Assembly: GCA_949841355.1 (NCBI GenBank)
Contig: CATKZP010000014.1
Coordinates: 1-64,000, forward strand
DNA: 64,000 bases
Direction of reading: 5' to 3'
DNA from: an uncultured Oscillospiraceae bacterium
GTDB lineage: Bacteria > Bacillota > Clostridia > Oscillospirales > Oscillospiraceae
Every line of letters begins with the position of its first letter. Position 1 is the stretch's first letter. The translations under genes were made by a program, and so were the position numbers. The notes below the pieces were generated by a model. That model was not told the origin of the DNA, searched no databases, and was given only the letters and a program-made list of their open reading frames with translations. Of this stretch, positions 42,297 to 53,000 are shown in pieces.

Positions 42297-43028
42297 TTAC
42301 TCAGTGGCGGGCTCCTCGGCCTTCTCGGGAGCGGGAGCGGCATCCACGCCCTGACGGCCCTCCTGCACGGCGTTGGCCATGACGGAGGAGATCAGCTTGA
42401 TGGCGCGGATGGCGTCGTCGTTGCCGGGGATCACGTAGTCGATCTCATCGGGATCGCAGTTGGTGTCCACGATGGCCACGATGGGGATGTTCAGCTTGCG
42501 GGCCTCGTTGATGGCGTTGCGCTCCTTGCGGGGGTCAACGACAAACAGGGCGCCGGGGAGCTTGCGCATCTCGACAACGCCGCCCAGGTACTTCTCCAGC
42601 TTGGAGATCTCGCCCAGCAGCTTCATGACCTCCTTCTTGGGGAGCATGTCGAAGGTGCCGTCCTCCTGCATCTTCTTGAGCTGGTTGAGGCGGTCCACGC
42701 GGGTGCGCATGGTCTTGAAGTTGGTCATCATGCCGCCCAGCCAGCGGGCGTTGACGTAGTACATGCCGCAGCGGGCGGCTTCCTCGCGGATGGCGTCCTG
42801 CGCCTGCTTCTTGGTGCCCACGAACAGCAGGGACTGGCCGTTGCCGGACAGGTCCTTGACGAAGTTATAGGCCTCTTCCAGCTTCTTCACGGTCTTCTGC
42901 AGGTCAATGATATAGATGCCGTTGCGCTCCGTGTAGATGTAGGTGGCCATTTTGGGGTTCCACCGGCGGGTCTGGTGGCCGAAGTGCACGCCGGCCTCCA
43001 GCAGCTGCTTCATAGATACGACTGCCAT
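42297..43028 (-). CDS. rpsB: 30S ribosomal protein S2
   Basis: A 243-aa S2. Begins [20 protein letters not shown]; contains [26 protein letters not shown] (in part), [23 protein letters not shown] (in part) and [26 protein letters not shown]-like sequence. Assembles late onto the small subunit. The gene and tsf run opposite to pyrH-frr, although these genes are usually co-directional. Preceded by AGGAGGAAAAA and a promoter at 43138-43166. Confidence 0.97.
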   Translation of the reverse strand: MAVVSMKQLLEAGVHFGHQTRRWNPKMATYIYTERNGIYIIDLQKTVKKLEEAYNFVKDLSGNGQSLLFVGTKKQAQDAIREEAARCGMYYVNARWLGGMMTNFKTMRTRVDRLNQLKKMQEDGTFDMLPKKEVMKLLGEISKLEKYLGGVVEMRKLPGALFVVDPRKERNAINEARKLNIPIVAIVDTNCDPDEIDYVIPGNDDAIRAIKLISSVMANAVQEGRQGVDAAPAPEKAEEPATE

Positions 43029-43137
43029 TGTTTTTTCCTCCTATTATTTGGTTTTACCTCCGAGGGCCTCATTTTTTCCGCCCACTTTCCTGAAAAGCAC
43101 CGGGTGAAAAATCAGCTCTCGTGCGGAATGCCTGGGT

Positions 43138-43166
43138 ATTTTACCACAAGCTATGGTGGAATGCAA
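43138..43166 (-). promoter_or_regulatory. Sigma-A promoter of rpsB-tsf
   Basis: On the minus strand TTGCAT and TAAAAT are 17 bp apart, giving a ~100-nt leader ahead of rpsB. Confidence 0.75.
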
Positions 43167-43195
43167 GTGCTTTTCTCCGATTTCTTGAGAAAAAG

Positions 43196-43462
43196 TCAGC
43201 GATTTCCGCGTCTGCGGCCGTTTGCGGCGGCGCCGTCCACCAGAATGATGTCCGCGCCGAAGCGCTTGACGGCGCTCCAGGGGAACACGGCGTCCGCCTC
43301 CCGGCCCAGCAGTCCCAGCAGGCGGGGCTGTCCCCGCACGACGATGCTTTGAATGGCTCCGCGGTCTGGGTCCAGCTCCACGTCGCTGACAAATCCGTAC
43401 CGTGTGCCGTCAGCGATGTCGATGACCTCCTTATATTGCAGGTCAGCGATGCGGCAGATCAT
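43196..43462 (-). CDS. ymxH: YlmC/YmxH family PRC-barrel protein
   Basis: An 88-aa PRC-barrel protein of the YlmC/YmxH sporulation-associated family (MICRIADLQYKEVIDIADGT, then RYGFVSDVELDPDRGAIQSIVV in part, GREADAVFPWSAVKRFGADIILVD). Family members are expressed in sporulating cells; the molecular role is unknown. GGAGGG before the ATG; on the minus strand TTGACA and TACAAT (43492-43518) lie upstream but only 15 bp apart. It separates rpsB-tsf from pyrH. Confidence 0.9.
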   Translation of the reverse strand: MICRIADLQYKEVIDIADGTRYGFVSDVELDPDRGAIQSIVVRGQPRLLGLLGREADAVFPWSAVKRFGADIILVDGAAANGRRRGNR

Positions 43463-43629
43463 AGTATGCCCTCCTTTCCCTTATGCCATCAATTGTATGA
43501 GCGGGGGAGGTCTGTCAATCCGAGCCGGGGAAAAATACACGGAAAATTTTCATTTGCCCCCTATGCAAGAGACATATTTTCCAGTATAATACTATCCATA
43601 AGCCGTACTAAGACTAGGGAGCGGAGAGG

Positions 43630-44376
43630 GTGAACGACGTGAGTGAGCTGAAATATAAACGCATTCTGTTAAAAGTCAGCGGTGAAGCGCTGGGCGGCGA
43701 GATGGGCCGGGGCTTGGACTTCGACGTCATTGAAAAGGTATGCGATGTGGTGGCCCGCTGTGCCGGAGAAGGCGTCCAGGTAGGCATCGTCGTGGGCGGC
43801 GGCAATTTCTGGCGCGGGCTGAAGGACGGCAGGGGCATGAGCAACCGCACCCGGGCCGATCACATGGGGATGCTGGCCACGGTAATCAATTCCCTGGCTC
43901 TGGCCGATATGCTGGAGCGGCTGGGTGTGGACGTGCGGGTGCAGACCGCCATTGAGATGCGTTCCATTGCCGAGCCCTATGTCCGCTCCCGGGCCATCCG
44001 CCATCTGGAGAAGGGGCGGGTAGTGATTTTTGGAGGCGGGACCGGCTGCCCCTTTTTCTCCACGGATACCACGGCGGTGCTCCGGGCGGCGGAAATCGAC
44101 GCGGATATCATCCTGCTGGCCAAGAATGTGGACGGCGTATACAGCGCCGACCCCCTCAAGGACCCGGAGGCGGTGAAGTACGACAGCATTACCTACGACG
44201 ACGTGCTGGCCCGCCACCTGGGCGTGATGGATTCCACCGCCACATCCCTGTGCATGGACAATAATATCCCCATTATCCTGTTTGCGCTGAAGGACCCGGA
44301 AAATATTCTCCGCGTGGTGCACGGGGAGAAAATAGGCACAATTGTGAAAGACATAGGAGGAAAGGATCATGACTGA
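43630..44376 (+). CDS. pyrH: Uridylate kinase
   Basis: A 248-aa UMP kinase of the amino acid kinase fold, making UDP from [59 protein letters not shown] at 43630 or 43639 are both possible (GGAGAGGG between them); the difference is three residues. A perfect TATAAT lies at 43585-43590 without a clear -35. Starts the pyrH-frr-uppS-cdsA-dxr-rseP-ispG-polC run. Confidence 0.95.
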   Translation: MNDVSELKYKRILLKVSGEALGGEMGRGLDFDVIEKVCDVVARCAGEGVQVGIVVGGGNFWRGLKDGRGMSNRTRADHMGMLATVINSLALADMLERLGVDVRVQTAIEMRSIAEPYVRSRAIRHLEKGRVVIFGGGTGCPFFSTDTTAVLRAAEIDADIILLAKNVDGVYSADPLKDPEAVKYDSITYDDVLARHLGVMDSTATSLCMDNNIPIILFALKDPENILRVVHGEKIGTIVKDIGGKDHD

Positions 44377-44923
44377 TTTCTGCAAGAACTATGATGTAAA
44401 GATGGGCAAGACCATCGAGTCGGTGAAGGGCGACTTTGCCAGCGTCCGGGCGGGGAGGGCCAACGCCGGCGTGCTGGACCGCATCCAGGTGGAGTACTAC
44501 GGCACCCCCACCCCCATTCAGCAGGTGGCCAGCATTTCCACCCCCGACCCCCGCACCCTCCAAATTCAGCCCTGGGACGGCAGCATCCTCAAGGCCATCG
44601 AGAAGGCCATCCAGACCTCCGATTTGGGCATCAATCCCCAGAACGACGGGCGGGTCATCCGTCTGGCCTTCCCTCAGCTCACCGAGGAGCGCCGCATGGA
44701 GCTCACCAAGCAGGTGCGCAAGTACGGGGAGAACGGCAAGGTGGCCATCCGCAACATCCGCCGGGACGCCATGGATACCTTGAAATCCTTGGAGAAGAAG
44801 TCGGAGATCACCGAGGACGACCGCAAGGAGAGCGAGAAGGAGCTCCAGGAGCTGACGGATAAGCGCTGCAAGGAGATCGACGCCCTCACCGCCGCCAAGG
44901 AAAAGGAATTGATGGCGGTCTGA
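44369..44923 (+). CDS. frr: Ribosome recycling factor
   Basis: A 184-aa RRF with the usual two domains: a three-helix bundle with [21 protein letters not shown] (in part) and [20 protein letters not shown] and a beta domain. C-terminal [20 protein letters not shown] (in part) helix. It splits post-termination ribosomes with EF-G. AGGAGGAAAGG ribosome site; overlaps pyrH by 8 bp. Confidence 0.97.
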   Translation: MTDFCKNYDVKMGKTIESVKGDFASVRAGRANAGVLDRIQVEYYGTPTPIQQVASISTPDPRTLQIQPWDGSILKAIEKAIQTSDLGINPQNDGRVIRLAFPQLTEERRMELTKQVRKYGENGKVAIRNIRRDAMDTLKSLEKKSEITEDDRKESEKELQELTDKRCKEIDALTAAKEKELMAV

Positions 44924-44941
44924 GTCGTATTTTGCGCATAT

Positions 44942-44963
44942 CAAGGGGGGCGCGCCCCCCTTG
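44942..44963 (+). terminator. GC-rich palindrome after frr
   Basis: CAAGGGGGGCGCGCCCCCCTTG is a perfect palindrome, stated here by its arms CAAGGGGGGCG / CGCCCCCCTTG. A weak T-run follows (TGTGTGCTGTTTT). Probably a partial terminator within the gene run. Confidence 0.6.
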
Positions 44964-45032
44964 TGTGCTGTTTTGAGGACTATATGCAGTTCTGTTTCGT
45001 CAACACTTTCAATAAAGTTAGGATGGGTGCGT

Positions 45033-45779
45033 ATGGCTTTCTTTCGCCGCCGAAAGGCTGAGGAGCCCAAAGTAGACTTGGAACACCTGCCCGGCCACGT
45101 GGCGATCATCATGGATGGTAATGGGCGCTGGGCCAAAAGCCGCGGCCTGCCGCGGAAAGCGGGCCACGCCGCCGGGGCGGAGACCTTTCGGACCATCGCT
45201 ACCTTTGCCAAGGAGCTGGGGCTGTCTTATCTGACGGTGTACGCCTTTTCCACCGAGAACTGGAAGCGCCCTGCCGACGAGGTGGCCTCCATTATGAACC
45301 TGCTGGAGAAGTACCTCCACGAGGCGATTGAGACCATGGCCCGGGACAAGGTAAAGATGGCCTTTTTTGGTGATCTGTCCCCACTGCCTCCCCATCTTCA
45401 GACCCTGTGCCATGAGACGGAGGAGATTTCCAAGGGCTACGACGGCTGCCAGGTGAACATCTGCCTGAACTACGGCGGCCGGGACGAGCTGGTGCGGGCG
45501 GCGAAAGCCTTTGCGCTGGACTGCGTGGAGGGCAGGGCGGACCCTGGGCATCTCACAGAGGACGCCTTTGGCCGCTACCTTTACTCTGCCGGGGTGCCGG
45601 ACCCGGATCTCATCATCCGGCCCAGCGGGGAGATCCGCACATCCAATTTCCTGGTTTGGCAGTCTGCGTACGCGGAATTTTACTTTACCGACGTGCTTTG
45701 GCCTGATTTCACAAAAGAGGAGCTGCTGAGAGCGATGGCGTCCTATCAGCACCGCTCCCGGCGGTATGGAGGTGTGTGA
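45033..45779 (+). CDS. uppS: Undecaprenyl diphosphate synthase
   Basis: A 248-aa cis-prenyltransferase that extends farnesyl diphosphate to the C55 carrier of cell wall synthesis. Catalytic aspartate in HVAIIMDGNGRWAKSRGL; YAFSTENWKRP; NICLNYGGRDELVRA; IRPSGEIRTSNFLVWQSAYAE (in part), the RxG and final Glu motif. The ATG at 45033 is preceded by AGGATGG; the frame is open earlier through non-coding sequence. Overlaps or abuts cdsA. Confidence 0.96.
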   Translation: MAFFRRRKAEEPKVDLEHLPGHVAIIMDGNGRWAKSRGLPRKAGHAAGAETFRTIATFAKELGLSYLTVYAFSTENWKRPADEVASIMNLLEKYLHEAIETMARDKVKMAFFGDLSPLPPHLQTLCHETEEISKGYDGCQVNICLNYGGRDELVRAAKAFALDCVEGRADPGHLTEDAFGRYLYSAGVPDPDLIIRPSGEIRTSNFLVWQSAYAEFYFTDVLWPDFTKEELLRAMASYQHRSRRYGGV

Positions 45780-45780
45780 C

Positions 45781-46605
45781 TTGGCAAAACGGATTATTGT
45801 GGCCTGTATTTTCACGCCTGTCATGCTGTGGATCATGCTGGTGCCGCCGCCGCTGGCGTGGACGGCATTGGTGTGCTTCATTTCAGCGATGGCCGCCTTT
45901 GAGCTGCTCCGGGCGGTGGGGGAGGAAAAGATAACCCTGCCCATGCGGGTGGTGACCATGGCGTCCGCCGCCCTGCTGCCCTTCGGGAGCTGGGCGGGGC
46001 TGGGCATGGCCTACGTGAATCTGCTGTCCTTTGTGGTGATGGCGGCGTGTTTCTGGTGCGCCATCCGTGCCTATGACGAGGGCGGGGTCAAAATCGGTTT
46101 TTCCCATGTGCTGGCCTGTCTGTTCGGCGGGGTCATCATTCCGCTGGCGCTGTCCGCCCTGGTGGAGCTGCGGCGGATGGATCACGGGCAGTATTTGGTG
46201 CTGCTGGCGGTGCTGCTCACCTTTGCCACGGATGCCGGGGCCTATTTTGCCGGAGTATTTCTGGGCAAGCACAAGGGCGTCACCAAAGTGAGCCCCAACA
46301 AGAGCCTGGAGGGGTATATCGGCGGTTTTGTCTCGGGGGTGGTGTTCGCCATCCTCTATGGAATTGTGGCCAGCAAGATCGCGGGTGACAGCGTCAACCT
46401 GCTGCCCCTGGCCCTGTGCGGGCTGTTCGGGGCGCTGGCCACCGAGGTGGGCGATCTAGCCTTTTCCTTCATCAAGCGGCAGTACGGCGTGAAGGATTAC
46501 GGTCATCTCCTGCCCGGCCATGGCGGGATGCTGGACCGCTTTGACAGCATGATGTTCTGCGGACCGGTGGTGCTGTTTATCGTCCAGTGCCTGCCGGTGT
46601 TTTGA
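45781..46605 (+). CDS. cdsA: Phosphatidate cytidylyltransferase
   Basis: A 274-aa membrane enzyme with ~7-8 hydrophobic segments that makes CDP-diacylglycerol. C-terminal signature KRQYGVKDYGHLLPGHGGMLDRFDS (in part), with the catalytic aspartates. TTG at 45781 sits 6 nt after GGAGGTG; ATG 45766 inside uppS is the alternative. Same order (uppS-cdsA-dxr) as in many Firmicutes. Confidence 0.95.
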   Translation: MAKRIIVACIFTPVMLWIMLVPPPLAWTALVCFISAMAAFELLRAVGEEKITLPMRVVTMASAALLPFGSWAGLGMAYVNLLSFVVMAACFWCAIRAYDEGGVKIGFSHVLACLFGGVIIPLALSALVELRRMDHGQYLVLLAVLLTFATDAGAYFAGVFLGKHKGVTKVSPNKSLEGYIGGFVSGVVFAILYGIVASKIAGDSVNLLPLALCGLFGALATEVGDLAFSFIKRQYGVKDYGHLLPGHGGMLDRFDSMMFCGPVVLFIVQCLPVF

Positions 46606-46615
46606 GGATGACAAT

Positions 46616-47764
46616 ATGAAGAGGACCCTTTCAATTTTAGGCTCCACCGGCTCTATCGGACAGCAGACGCTGAAGGTAGCCCAGGCCTGCGGCCACAAGG
46701 TGGCCGCCATCACGGTAAATCGCAGCGTAGAGCTGGCCGAGGCCCAGGCCCGGCGGTTCAAGCCAAGCCTGGCGGTGGCGGTGGAGGAGAAGGCCGCCGC
46801 CGACCTGCGCACGCGGCTGGCGGATACCGGCACCAAGGTGCTGTCCGGACGGGGAGGACTGTTGGAGGCGGCGTCCCTGTCCGAGGCGGACACAGTGGTT
46901 ACGGCTATCGTGGGCGTGGCTGGGCTGGAACCCACCCTGGCCGCCATCGAGTGCGGAAAGCGCATCGCTCTGGCCAACAAGGAGACTCTGGTGTGCGCCG
47001 GGGAGCTGGTGATGGCCAGGGCCAAAGAGCGGGGGGCGGAGATTGTCCCCGTGGACTCGGAGCACTCCGCCATTTTCCAGTGCCTCCAGGGGTGCAGAGA
47101 CAAGGGAGCGGTCAGGCGGCTCATCATCACCGCATCCGGCGGGCCATTCTACGGCAAGAGCTGTGAAGAACTTTCCCTTGTCACTAAGGCCCAGGCACTG
47201 AAGCATCCCAACTGGGCCATGGGGGCCAAAATCACGATTGACTCCGCCACCCTGATGAACAAGGGGCTGGAGTTCATTGAGGCCATGCGCCTGTACGCCA
47301 TGCCTCCCGAGAGAATCCAGATCGTGGTCCACCGGGAGAGCATTGTCCACTCCCTGGTGGAATTTGAGGACGGAGCCATTCTAGCTCAGCTGGGCAGTGC
47401 GGACATGTGCCTGCCCATCCAATACGCCCTCACTTGGCCGGAGCGGACGCCGGGGCCTGCCAAACCGCTGGACCTGTTGAGCTGTCCGCCGCTGACCTTC
47501 CAAAAGCCGGACCCGGATACCTTCCGGTGTCTGGGGCTGGCGCTGGAGTGCGCGGAGAAGGGCGGAACCTCCACCGCCATCCTCAATGGGGCCAACGAGG
47601 CGGCGGTGGGGCTGTTTTTGGAGGACAAAATTGGTTTTCTGGACATTCCGCGCCTGGTGGAACGGGCGCTGGAGCAGGTGCCGGCGGCGGACCGCCCCAG
47701 CCTGGACGATATCCTGGAGGCCGACCAGGCCGCCCGCGGGGCGGTCTATGATTCTGTGAGGTGA
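46616..47764 (+). CDS. dxr: 1-deoxy-D-xylulose 5-phosphate reductoisomerase
   Basis: A 382-aa MEP-pathway enzyme making 2-C-methyl-D-erythritol 4-phosphate. NADPH-binding ILGSTGSIGQQTLKVA; LANKETLVCAGEL; metal ligands in VPVDSEHSAIFQCLQG; TASGGPFYGKS (substrate loop); HPNWAMGAKITIDSATLMNKGLE (in part). Normal length. GAGGATG ribosome site. Confidence 0.97.
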   Translation: MKRTLSILGSTGSIGQQTLKVAQACGHKVAAITVNRSVELAEAQARRFKPSLAVAVEEKAAADLRTRLADTGTKVLSGRGGLLEAASLSEADTVVTAIVGVAGLEPTLAAIECGKRIALANKETLVCAGELVMARAKERGAEIVPVDSEHSAIFQCLQGCRDKGAVRRLIITASGGPFYGKSCEELSLVTKAQALKHPNWAMGAKITIDSATLMNKGLEFIEAMRLYAMPPERIQIVVHRESIVHSLVEFEDGAILAQLGSADMCLPIQYALTWPERTPGPAKPLDLLSCPPLTFQKPDPDTFRCLGLALECAEKGGTSTAILNGANEAAVGLFLEDKIGFLDIPRLVERALEQVPAADRPSLDDILEADQAARGAVYDSVR

Positions 47765-47770
47765 CGCGTT

Positions 47771-48880
47771 TTGACAAGATTCCTGTATATCCTGCTGGTG
47801 GTGCTGCTGTTCGGCATTCTCATCGCCATCCACGAATTCGGCCACTTCATCACCGCCAAGCTGCTGGGGGTGAAGGTGAACGAATTCGCCATCGGTATGG
47901 GTCCAGCCCTCTGGCAGAGCCGGAAGGGGAAGGATGAACCGTGGAACGATGAAGGGGAAACCCTTTACAGCCTGCGCCTGTTCCCCGTTGGCGGCTACTG
48001 CGCCATGGAGGGAGAGGATGAGGACACCGGCGATCCCCGGGCCTTTTCCCGGCAGAAGGGCTGGAAGAAAGTGCTCATTCTGTGCGCCGGGTCCTTTATG
48101 AACTTCCTGCTGGGACTGGTGATCGTGGTGGCGCTGGCCCTGGGTTCCTCCCAGGTGGCGGTGCCGGTGGTGACCGAGCTGGTGGACGGCTTCCAGCACC
48201 AGGGGAAGGCTGGCCTTATGGTGGGCGACCAAATCCTCAGCGTGGACGGGAACCCCATCCTGGTGAACAGCGACGCATCCTTTTTCATCCGCCGCAACGA
48301 CGGGAACGGCATGGATCTGGTGGTGAAGCGGAACGGGGCCAGGGTGGAGCTGAACGATCTGCGGATGGAGCGGTTTGAGTACGTCCACGAGGGCCAGACC
48401 ACCAGGGGCTTCGGCATTGTGATGGGGGAGACGCGGTACGCAAGCATCCCCCAGCGGATCGCGTCGGGCTTTGCGGAGACCATTGATTTTGTGCGCATCG
48501 TGTGGGTGAGTTTGGGCGATCTGGTAACGGGCCGGGTGGCGGTGTCTGAGCTGTCCGGTGTGATCGGCGTGGTGGACGTGGTGTCCGAGATGGGGGAGCA
48601 GGCCCAGGATCAGGCCCAGTCCGCCCTAGCAGGGGTACTGGGCGTGTTCAGCATGATGGCCCTTATCGCCGTCAACCTGGCGGTGATGAATATGCTGCCC
48701 ATCCCGGCGCTGGACGGCGGGCGAATCTTCTTCGTGCTGCTCAACGGACTGCTCTACGCGGTGGCCCGCCGGAGGATTCCCGAGAAGTACGAGGGCTATG
48801 TCCACGCCGGGGCCTTTGTGGTGCTGCTGGCGCTGATGGCGGTGGTGGCCCTCCACGACGTATGGAATATTTTTGTCTAG
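47771..48880 (+). CDS. rseP: RIP zinc metalloprotease (RseP/SpoIVFB-like site-2 protease)
   Basis: A 369-aa intramembrane protease. Zinc motif HEFGH at 21-25 in the first transmembrane segment; PDZ domain in the middle ([18 protein letters not shown]); C-terminal [15 protein letters not shown] with the third zinc ligand. It cleaves membrane proteins such as anti-sigma factors. TTG start at 47771 gives the normal N-terminus. Between dxr and ispG as in related genomes. Confidence 0.95.
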   Translation: MTRFLYILLVVLLFGILIAIHEFGHFITAKLLGVKVNEFAIGMGPALWQSRKGKDEPWNDEGETLYSLRLFPVGGYCAMEGEDEDTGDPRAFSRQKGWKKVLILCAGSFMNFLLGLVIVVALALGSSQVAVPVVTELVDGFQHQGKAGLMVGDQILSVDGNPILVNSDASFFIRRNDGNGMDLVVKRNGARVELNDLRMERFEYVHEGQTTRGFGIVMGETRYASIPQRIASGFAETIDFVRIVWVSLGDLVTGRVAVSELSGVIGVVDVVSEMGEQAQDQAQSALAGVLGVFSMMALIAVNLAVMNMLPIPALDGGRIFFVLLNGLLYAVARRRIPEKYEGYVHAGAFVVLLALMAVVALHDVWNIFV

Positions 48881-48893
48881 GCAGGTGCGGGCA

Positions 48894-49931
48894 ATGACCA
48901 GAAAAATCAACGTGGGCGGCGTCTCCGTAGGCGGAGGCGCCCCCGTCTCGATCCAGTCCATGACCAATACCCCCACCCACGATGTGGAGGCCACCCTGGC
49001 GCAGATCCGGGCGCTGGCCTCCGCCGGGTGTGATATCGTCCGGGTGGCGGTGCCCGACATGGCGGCGGCCCAAGCGGTGGGCGCGCTGAAGGCGGGCAGC
49101 CCGGTTCCGCTGGTGGCGGATATCCACTTTGACTACCGGCTGGCGTTGGAGGCGGCGGAGCAGGGGATCGACAAAATCCGCATCAACCCTGGAAATATCG
49201 GCCTTCCGGAGCGGGTAGAGGCGGTGGCCAAGGCCTGCAAGGAGCGGGGCATCCCCATCCGGGTGGGGGTGAACGGCGGCTCGCTGGAGAAGGAGCTGCT
49301 GGTCAAATACGGCGGCCCCACCCCGGAGGCCATGGTGGACAGCGCCCTGGGCCACATCCGGCTACTGGAGCGGTACGGCTTCGAGGACATCTGCGTGTCG
49401 CTGAAAGCCTCCTCTGTACCCGCCACCATGCGGGCCTGCCGGCTGATGGCGGAGCGGTACGACTACCCCCTGCACCTGGGCGCCACCGAGGCGGGCACCC
49501 GGGACATGGGGGAGCTGAAGGCGGCGGCTGGCATCGGCGGGCTGCTGGCTTTGGGCATCGGGGACACCCTGCGGGTGAGCCTCACCGCCGACCCAGTGGA
49601 GGAAGTATACGCCGCCCGGCGGATTTTGAAGGCCATCGGCCTGCGCCGGGAAGGTCCGGAGCTGATCTCCTGCCCCACCTGCGGGCGGACCCAGATCGAC
49701 CTCATCCCCATGGCGATGCGGGTGGAGGAATTATTGAAGGATGTGGACAAGCCCATCACCGTGGCGGTGATGGGGTGCATCGTCAACGGCCCCGGCGAGG
49801 CCCGGCACGCGGATGTGGGGCTGGCCGGAGGCAGAGGAGAGGGCGTGCTGTTCCAGCGCGGGGAGATTGTGGCCAGGGTGCCGGAGGACCAGCTGGTGCC
49901 CGGGCTGATGAAGCTGATTGAGGAGCTGTAA
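48894..49931 (+). CDS. ispG: 4-hydroxy-3-methylbut-2-enyl-diphosphate synthase
   Basis: A 345-aa Fe-S enzyme of the MEP pathway. N-terminal TIM barrel ([42 protein letters not shown]), C-terminal cluster domain with ISCPTCGRT and [12 protein letters not shown] giving the CPxC and C-x6-E ligand pattern. ATG 48894 is preferred over the TTG at 48873 that overlaps rseP. Normal length. Confidence 0.96.
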   Translation: MTRKINVGGVSVGGGAPVSIQSMTNTPTHDVEATLAQIRALASAGCDIVRVAVPDMAAAQAVGALKAGSPVPLVADIHFDYRLALEAAEQGIDKIRINPGNIGLPERVEAVAKACKERGIPIRVGVNGGSLEKELLVKYGGPTPEAMVDSALGHIRLLERYGFEDICVSLKASSVPATMRACRLMAERYDYPLHLGATEAGTRDMGELKAAAGIGGLLALGIGDTLRVSLTADPVEEVYAARRILKAIGLRREGPELISCPTCGRTQIDLIPMAMRVEELLKDVDKPITVAVMGCIVNGPGEARHADVGLAGGRGEGVLFQRGEIVARVPEDQLVPGLMKLIEEL

Positions 49932-50042
49932 AGGGAAAAGATTTGACACAGCAATCCATGATGAAGTGACAAAATTCCAGGCTGGATGACCAGAATACTG
50001 ATGTGATTGAGCGCGGCGGGAGATAAGGAGCGAGACATAGAT

Positions 50043-53000
50043 ATGCCGACATTTCAACAGACCTTTGCCAACTGCCCCTTCCCGGAGGGGGTTTTGGCTG
50101 TTTTGGGGAGCTTTCCCGCCCAGGTGCGGGTGCTCAAGGCACAGCGGGCCATGGAGGTGGCCGTCTCCGGAACGAACGTTTCACGTGAAACATTGGCCCA
50201 GGCGGAGGAGTGCTTAAAGCGGGCCTTCGGCCTCAGCGCCGCCACGGTGGACGTAAATGAGCCGGTGCCAACGGCTCCCGCCGGGGCGGAGCAGTCCCCC
50301 GCGCCGGAGCCGGACAGCCCCCAGAGCGCACCGGAGCCGTCCGCTCCAGTGCCACCGGGAGACTTAGAGGCGCAGATGGCGGCCATGCGCCGCAAGTTGC
50401 TGCGCGCAGACACCCCCGCCGCCGGAAAGGGGAAAAAGAAGGTCAGGCAGATTTACGGCAAGATCAGCGGCAAAAAGAAGCCCGTGCCCATGAACGAGCT
50501 GACGCTGGACATGGGCAGCGTGCTGGTGGAGGGCGAGGTGTTCAACGTGGAGCACCGGGAGCTCACCCGCCGGAAGGCGTGGGTGGTGTGCTTCGACCTC
50601 ACCGATCTGACCAGTTCCATTCGGATCACCCGGTTCATGGAGGGGGAAGAGGCCAAGCCCATCATCGACCAGGTGAAAAAGGGCCAGCGGCTCCAGGTGC
50701 AGGGACGGCTCACCCTGGGGCGGTTCGACAACAACGATCTGGTGATGGAGCCCTACGGCATCAACGAGGCGCCCAAGCCCGAGGGGCGGCAGGATACCGC
50801 CCCCGACAAGCGGGTGGAGCTCCACTTACATACCAAGATGTCCACCATGGACGCCCTGTGCGACACCAAAGCGGTGGTGAAGCGGGCCATCGAGTGGGGC
50901 CACCCCGCCATCGCCATCACGGACCACGGGGTGGTGCAGTCCTTCCCCGACGCTTACAGCGCCTCCGGCCGGGGGGAGAAGATCAAGGTGCTGTACGGGG
51001 TGGAGGCCTACTACCAGAATGACGTGGACGAGCAGGCGGCGGTCCACGGCCCCGGCGATATGCCTCTGGACGGGGAATTTGTGGCCTTTGACCTGGAGAC
51101 CACCGGCCTGGATGCCCGGGCCGACGCTATCATTGAGATTGGCGCGGTGCGGGTTCGGGGCGGAGAAGTGGTGGACAAGTTCGCCTCCTTTGCCCAGCCG
51201 GGTCGGCCGCTGAGCGCTAAGACCGTGTCCCTCACTGGCATCACAGACGAAATGCTGAAGGGCGCGCCCGCGCCGGAGGAGGCGGTGGACGCCTTCCTGG
51301 ACTGGGTAGGGGATACGCCTCTGTGCGCCCACAACGCCGCCTTTGACACCGGCTTCATCCGGGAGTACTGCTTCCGTGCGGGCCGGCGGTTTGATCCGCT
51401 GTATTTCGACACCTTGATTTTGGCCCAGTACCTGTGCCCTAAGCTGCCAAATCATAAGCTGGACACGGTGGCCAGCGCCCTTGGCCTGCCCCCGTTCCAG
51501 CACCACCGGGCCTATGACGACGCGGAGACCTGCGGGCTCATCCTGGCGGCGCTGGTTCCGCTGCTCCGGGAGCAGGGGGTGGAGCGGGCGGCCCAGATTA
51601 ACCGGGTGTTCGCCGGAAAGAGGCGGGGGGGCAGGGGCCGCCGGTCCGCCTTCCACCTGATCGTGCTGGCGAAGAACCAGACCGGTCTGCGCAACCTCTA
51701 TAAGCTGGTGTCCAAGGCCCATTTGGAGCACTTCAACCGCTACCCCATCATGCCAAAGTCCCTCATTGACGAAAACCGGGAGGGGCTTATCATCGGCTCC
51801 GCCTGCGAGGCCGGAGAGCTGTTCCAGGCGGTGGCGGCGGGACGGGAGGACCGGGAGTTGGAGCGCATCGCCGCTTGGTACGACTACCTGGAGATCCAGC
51901 CCCTGTCCAACAACGCCTATATGCTCCGACCCAATAAGGAGGGCCGGTCCATCGCCCGGGACTGGGAGGACCTGCGGAATTTCAATCGGCGGGTGGTGGA
52001 GCTGGGAGAGAGGCTGAGCAAGCCGGTGTGCGCCACCGGGGACGTCCACTTCATGGAGCCCACGGACGAGGTATACCGCCATGTGCTGCTAGCGGCCAAG
52101 GAGTTCGAGGATGCTGACCAGCCCAATCCCCTCTATTTCCGCACCACCGACGAGATGCTGGAGGAATTCTCCTACCTGGGCGCGGAAAAGGCCCGGGAGG
52201 TGGTGGTGGACAGCCCCAGGCTCATCGCGGACTGGTGCGACAATGTGCGGCCGCTGCCCGACGGGCTATTTGCACCCAAGCTGGAAAATTCCGATGGCGA
52301 ACTGAAGGATTTGGTGTGGGGTAAAGCTAAACGCCTTTACGGAGAAGAGCCGCCCCAGATTGTGGTGGACCGCATCAACGCGGAGCTGGTGGACATCATC
52401 CGGTGCAAATACGACGTGATTTACATGTCCGCCCAGAAGCTGGTGCAGAACTCGCTGGAACACGGCTATCTGGTGGGCTCCCGGGGATCGGTGGGATCGT
52501 CCCTGGTGGCGTTCATGTCGGGCATCACCGAGGTGAATTCCCTGCCCGCCCACTACCGCTGCCCCAGCTGCAAGCACGCCGACTTCGACTATGCCCAGGA
52601 CCCCTCCCATCCCTACGGCTGCGGCGCGGACATGCCGGACATGAAGTGCCCGGTTTGCGGCGCGGACTATGAGAAGGACGGGTTCAATATCCCCTTTGAG
52701 ACATTTTTGGGCTTTGGCGGGGACAAAGTGCCCGATATCGACCTGAATTTCTCCGGCGAGTACCAGTCCAGCGCCCATAAGTATACCTTTGAGCTGTTCG
52801 GCAAGGACCACGTGTTCCGGGCGGGAACCATCGGCACGGTGGCGGAAAAGACCGCCATCGGCTACGCCAAAAAGTATTTGGAGCTGGTGGGCAGGCTGGA
52901 CGCCCCCTTTGCCGAGGTGCTCCGGCTGGCCAAGGGCTGCGAGGGGGTCAAGCGCACCACCGGTCAGCATCCCGGCGGCATGGTGGTCATCCCCCAGGAC

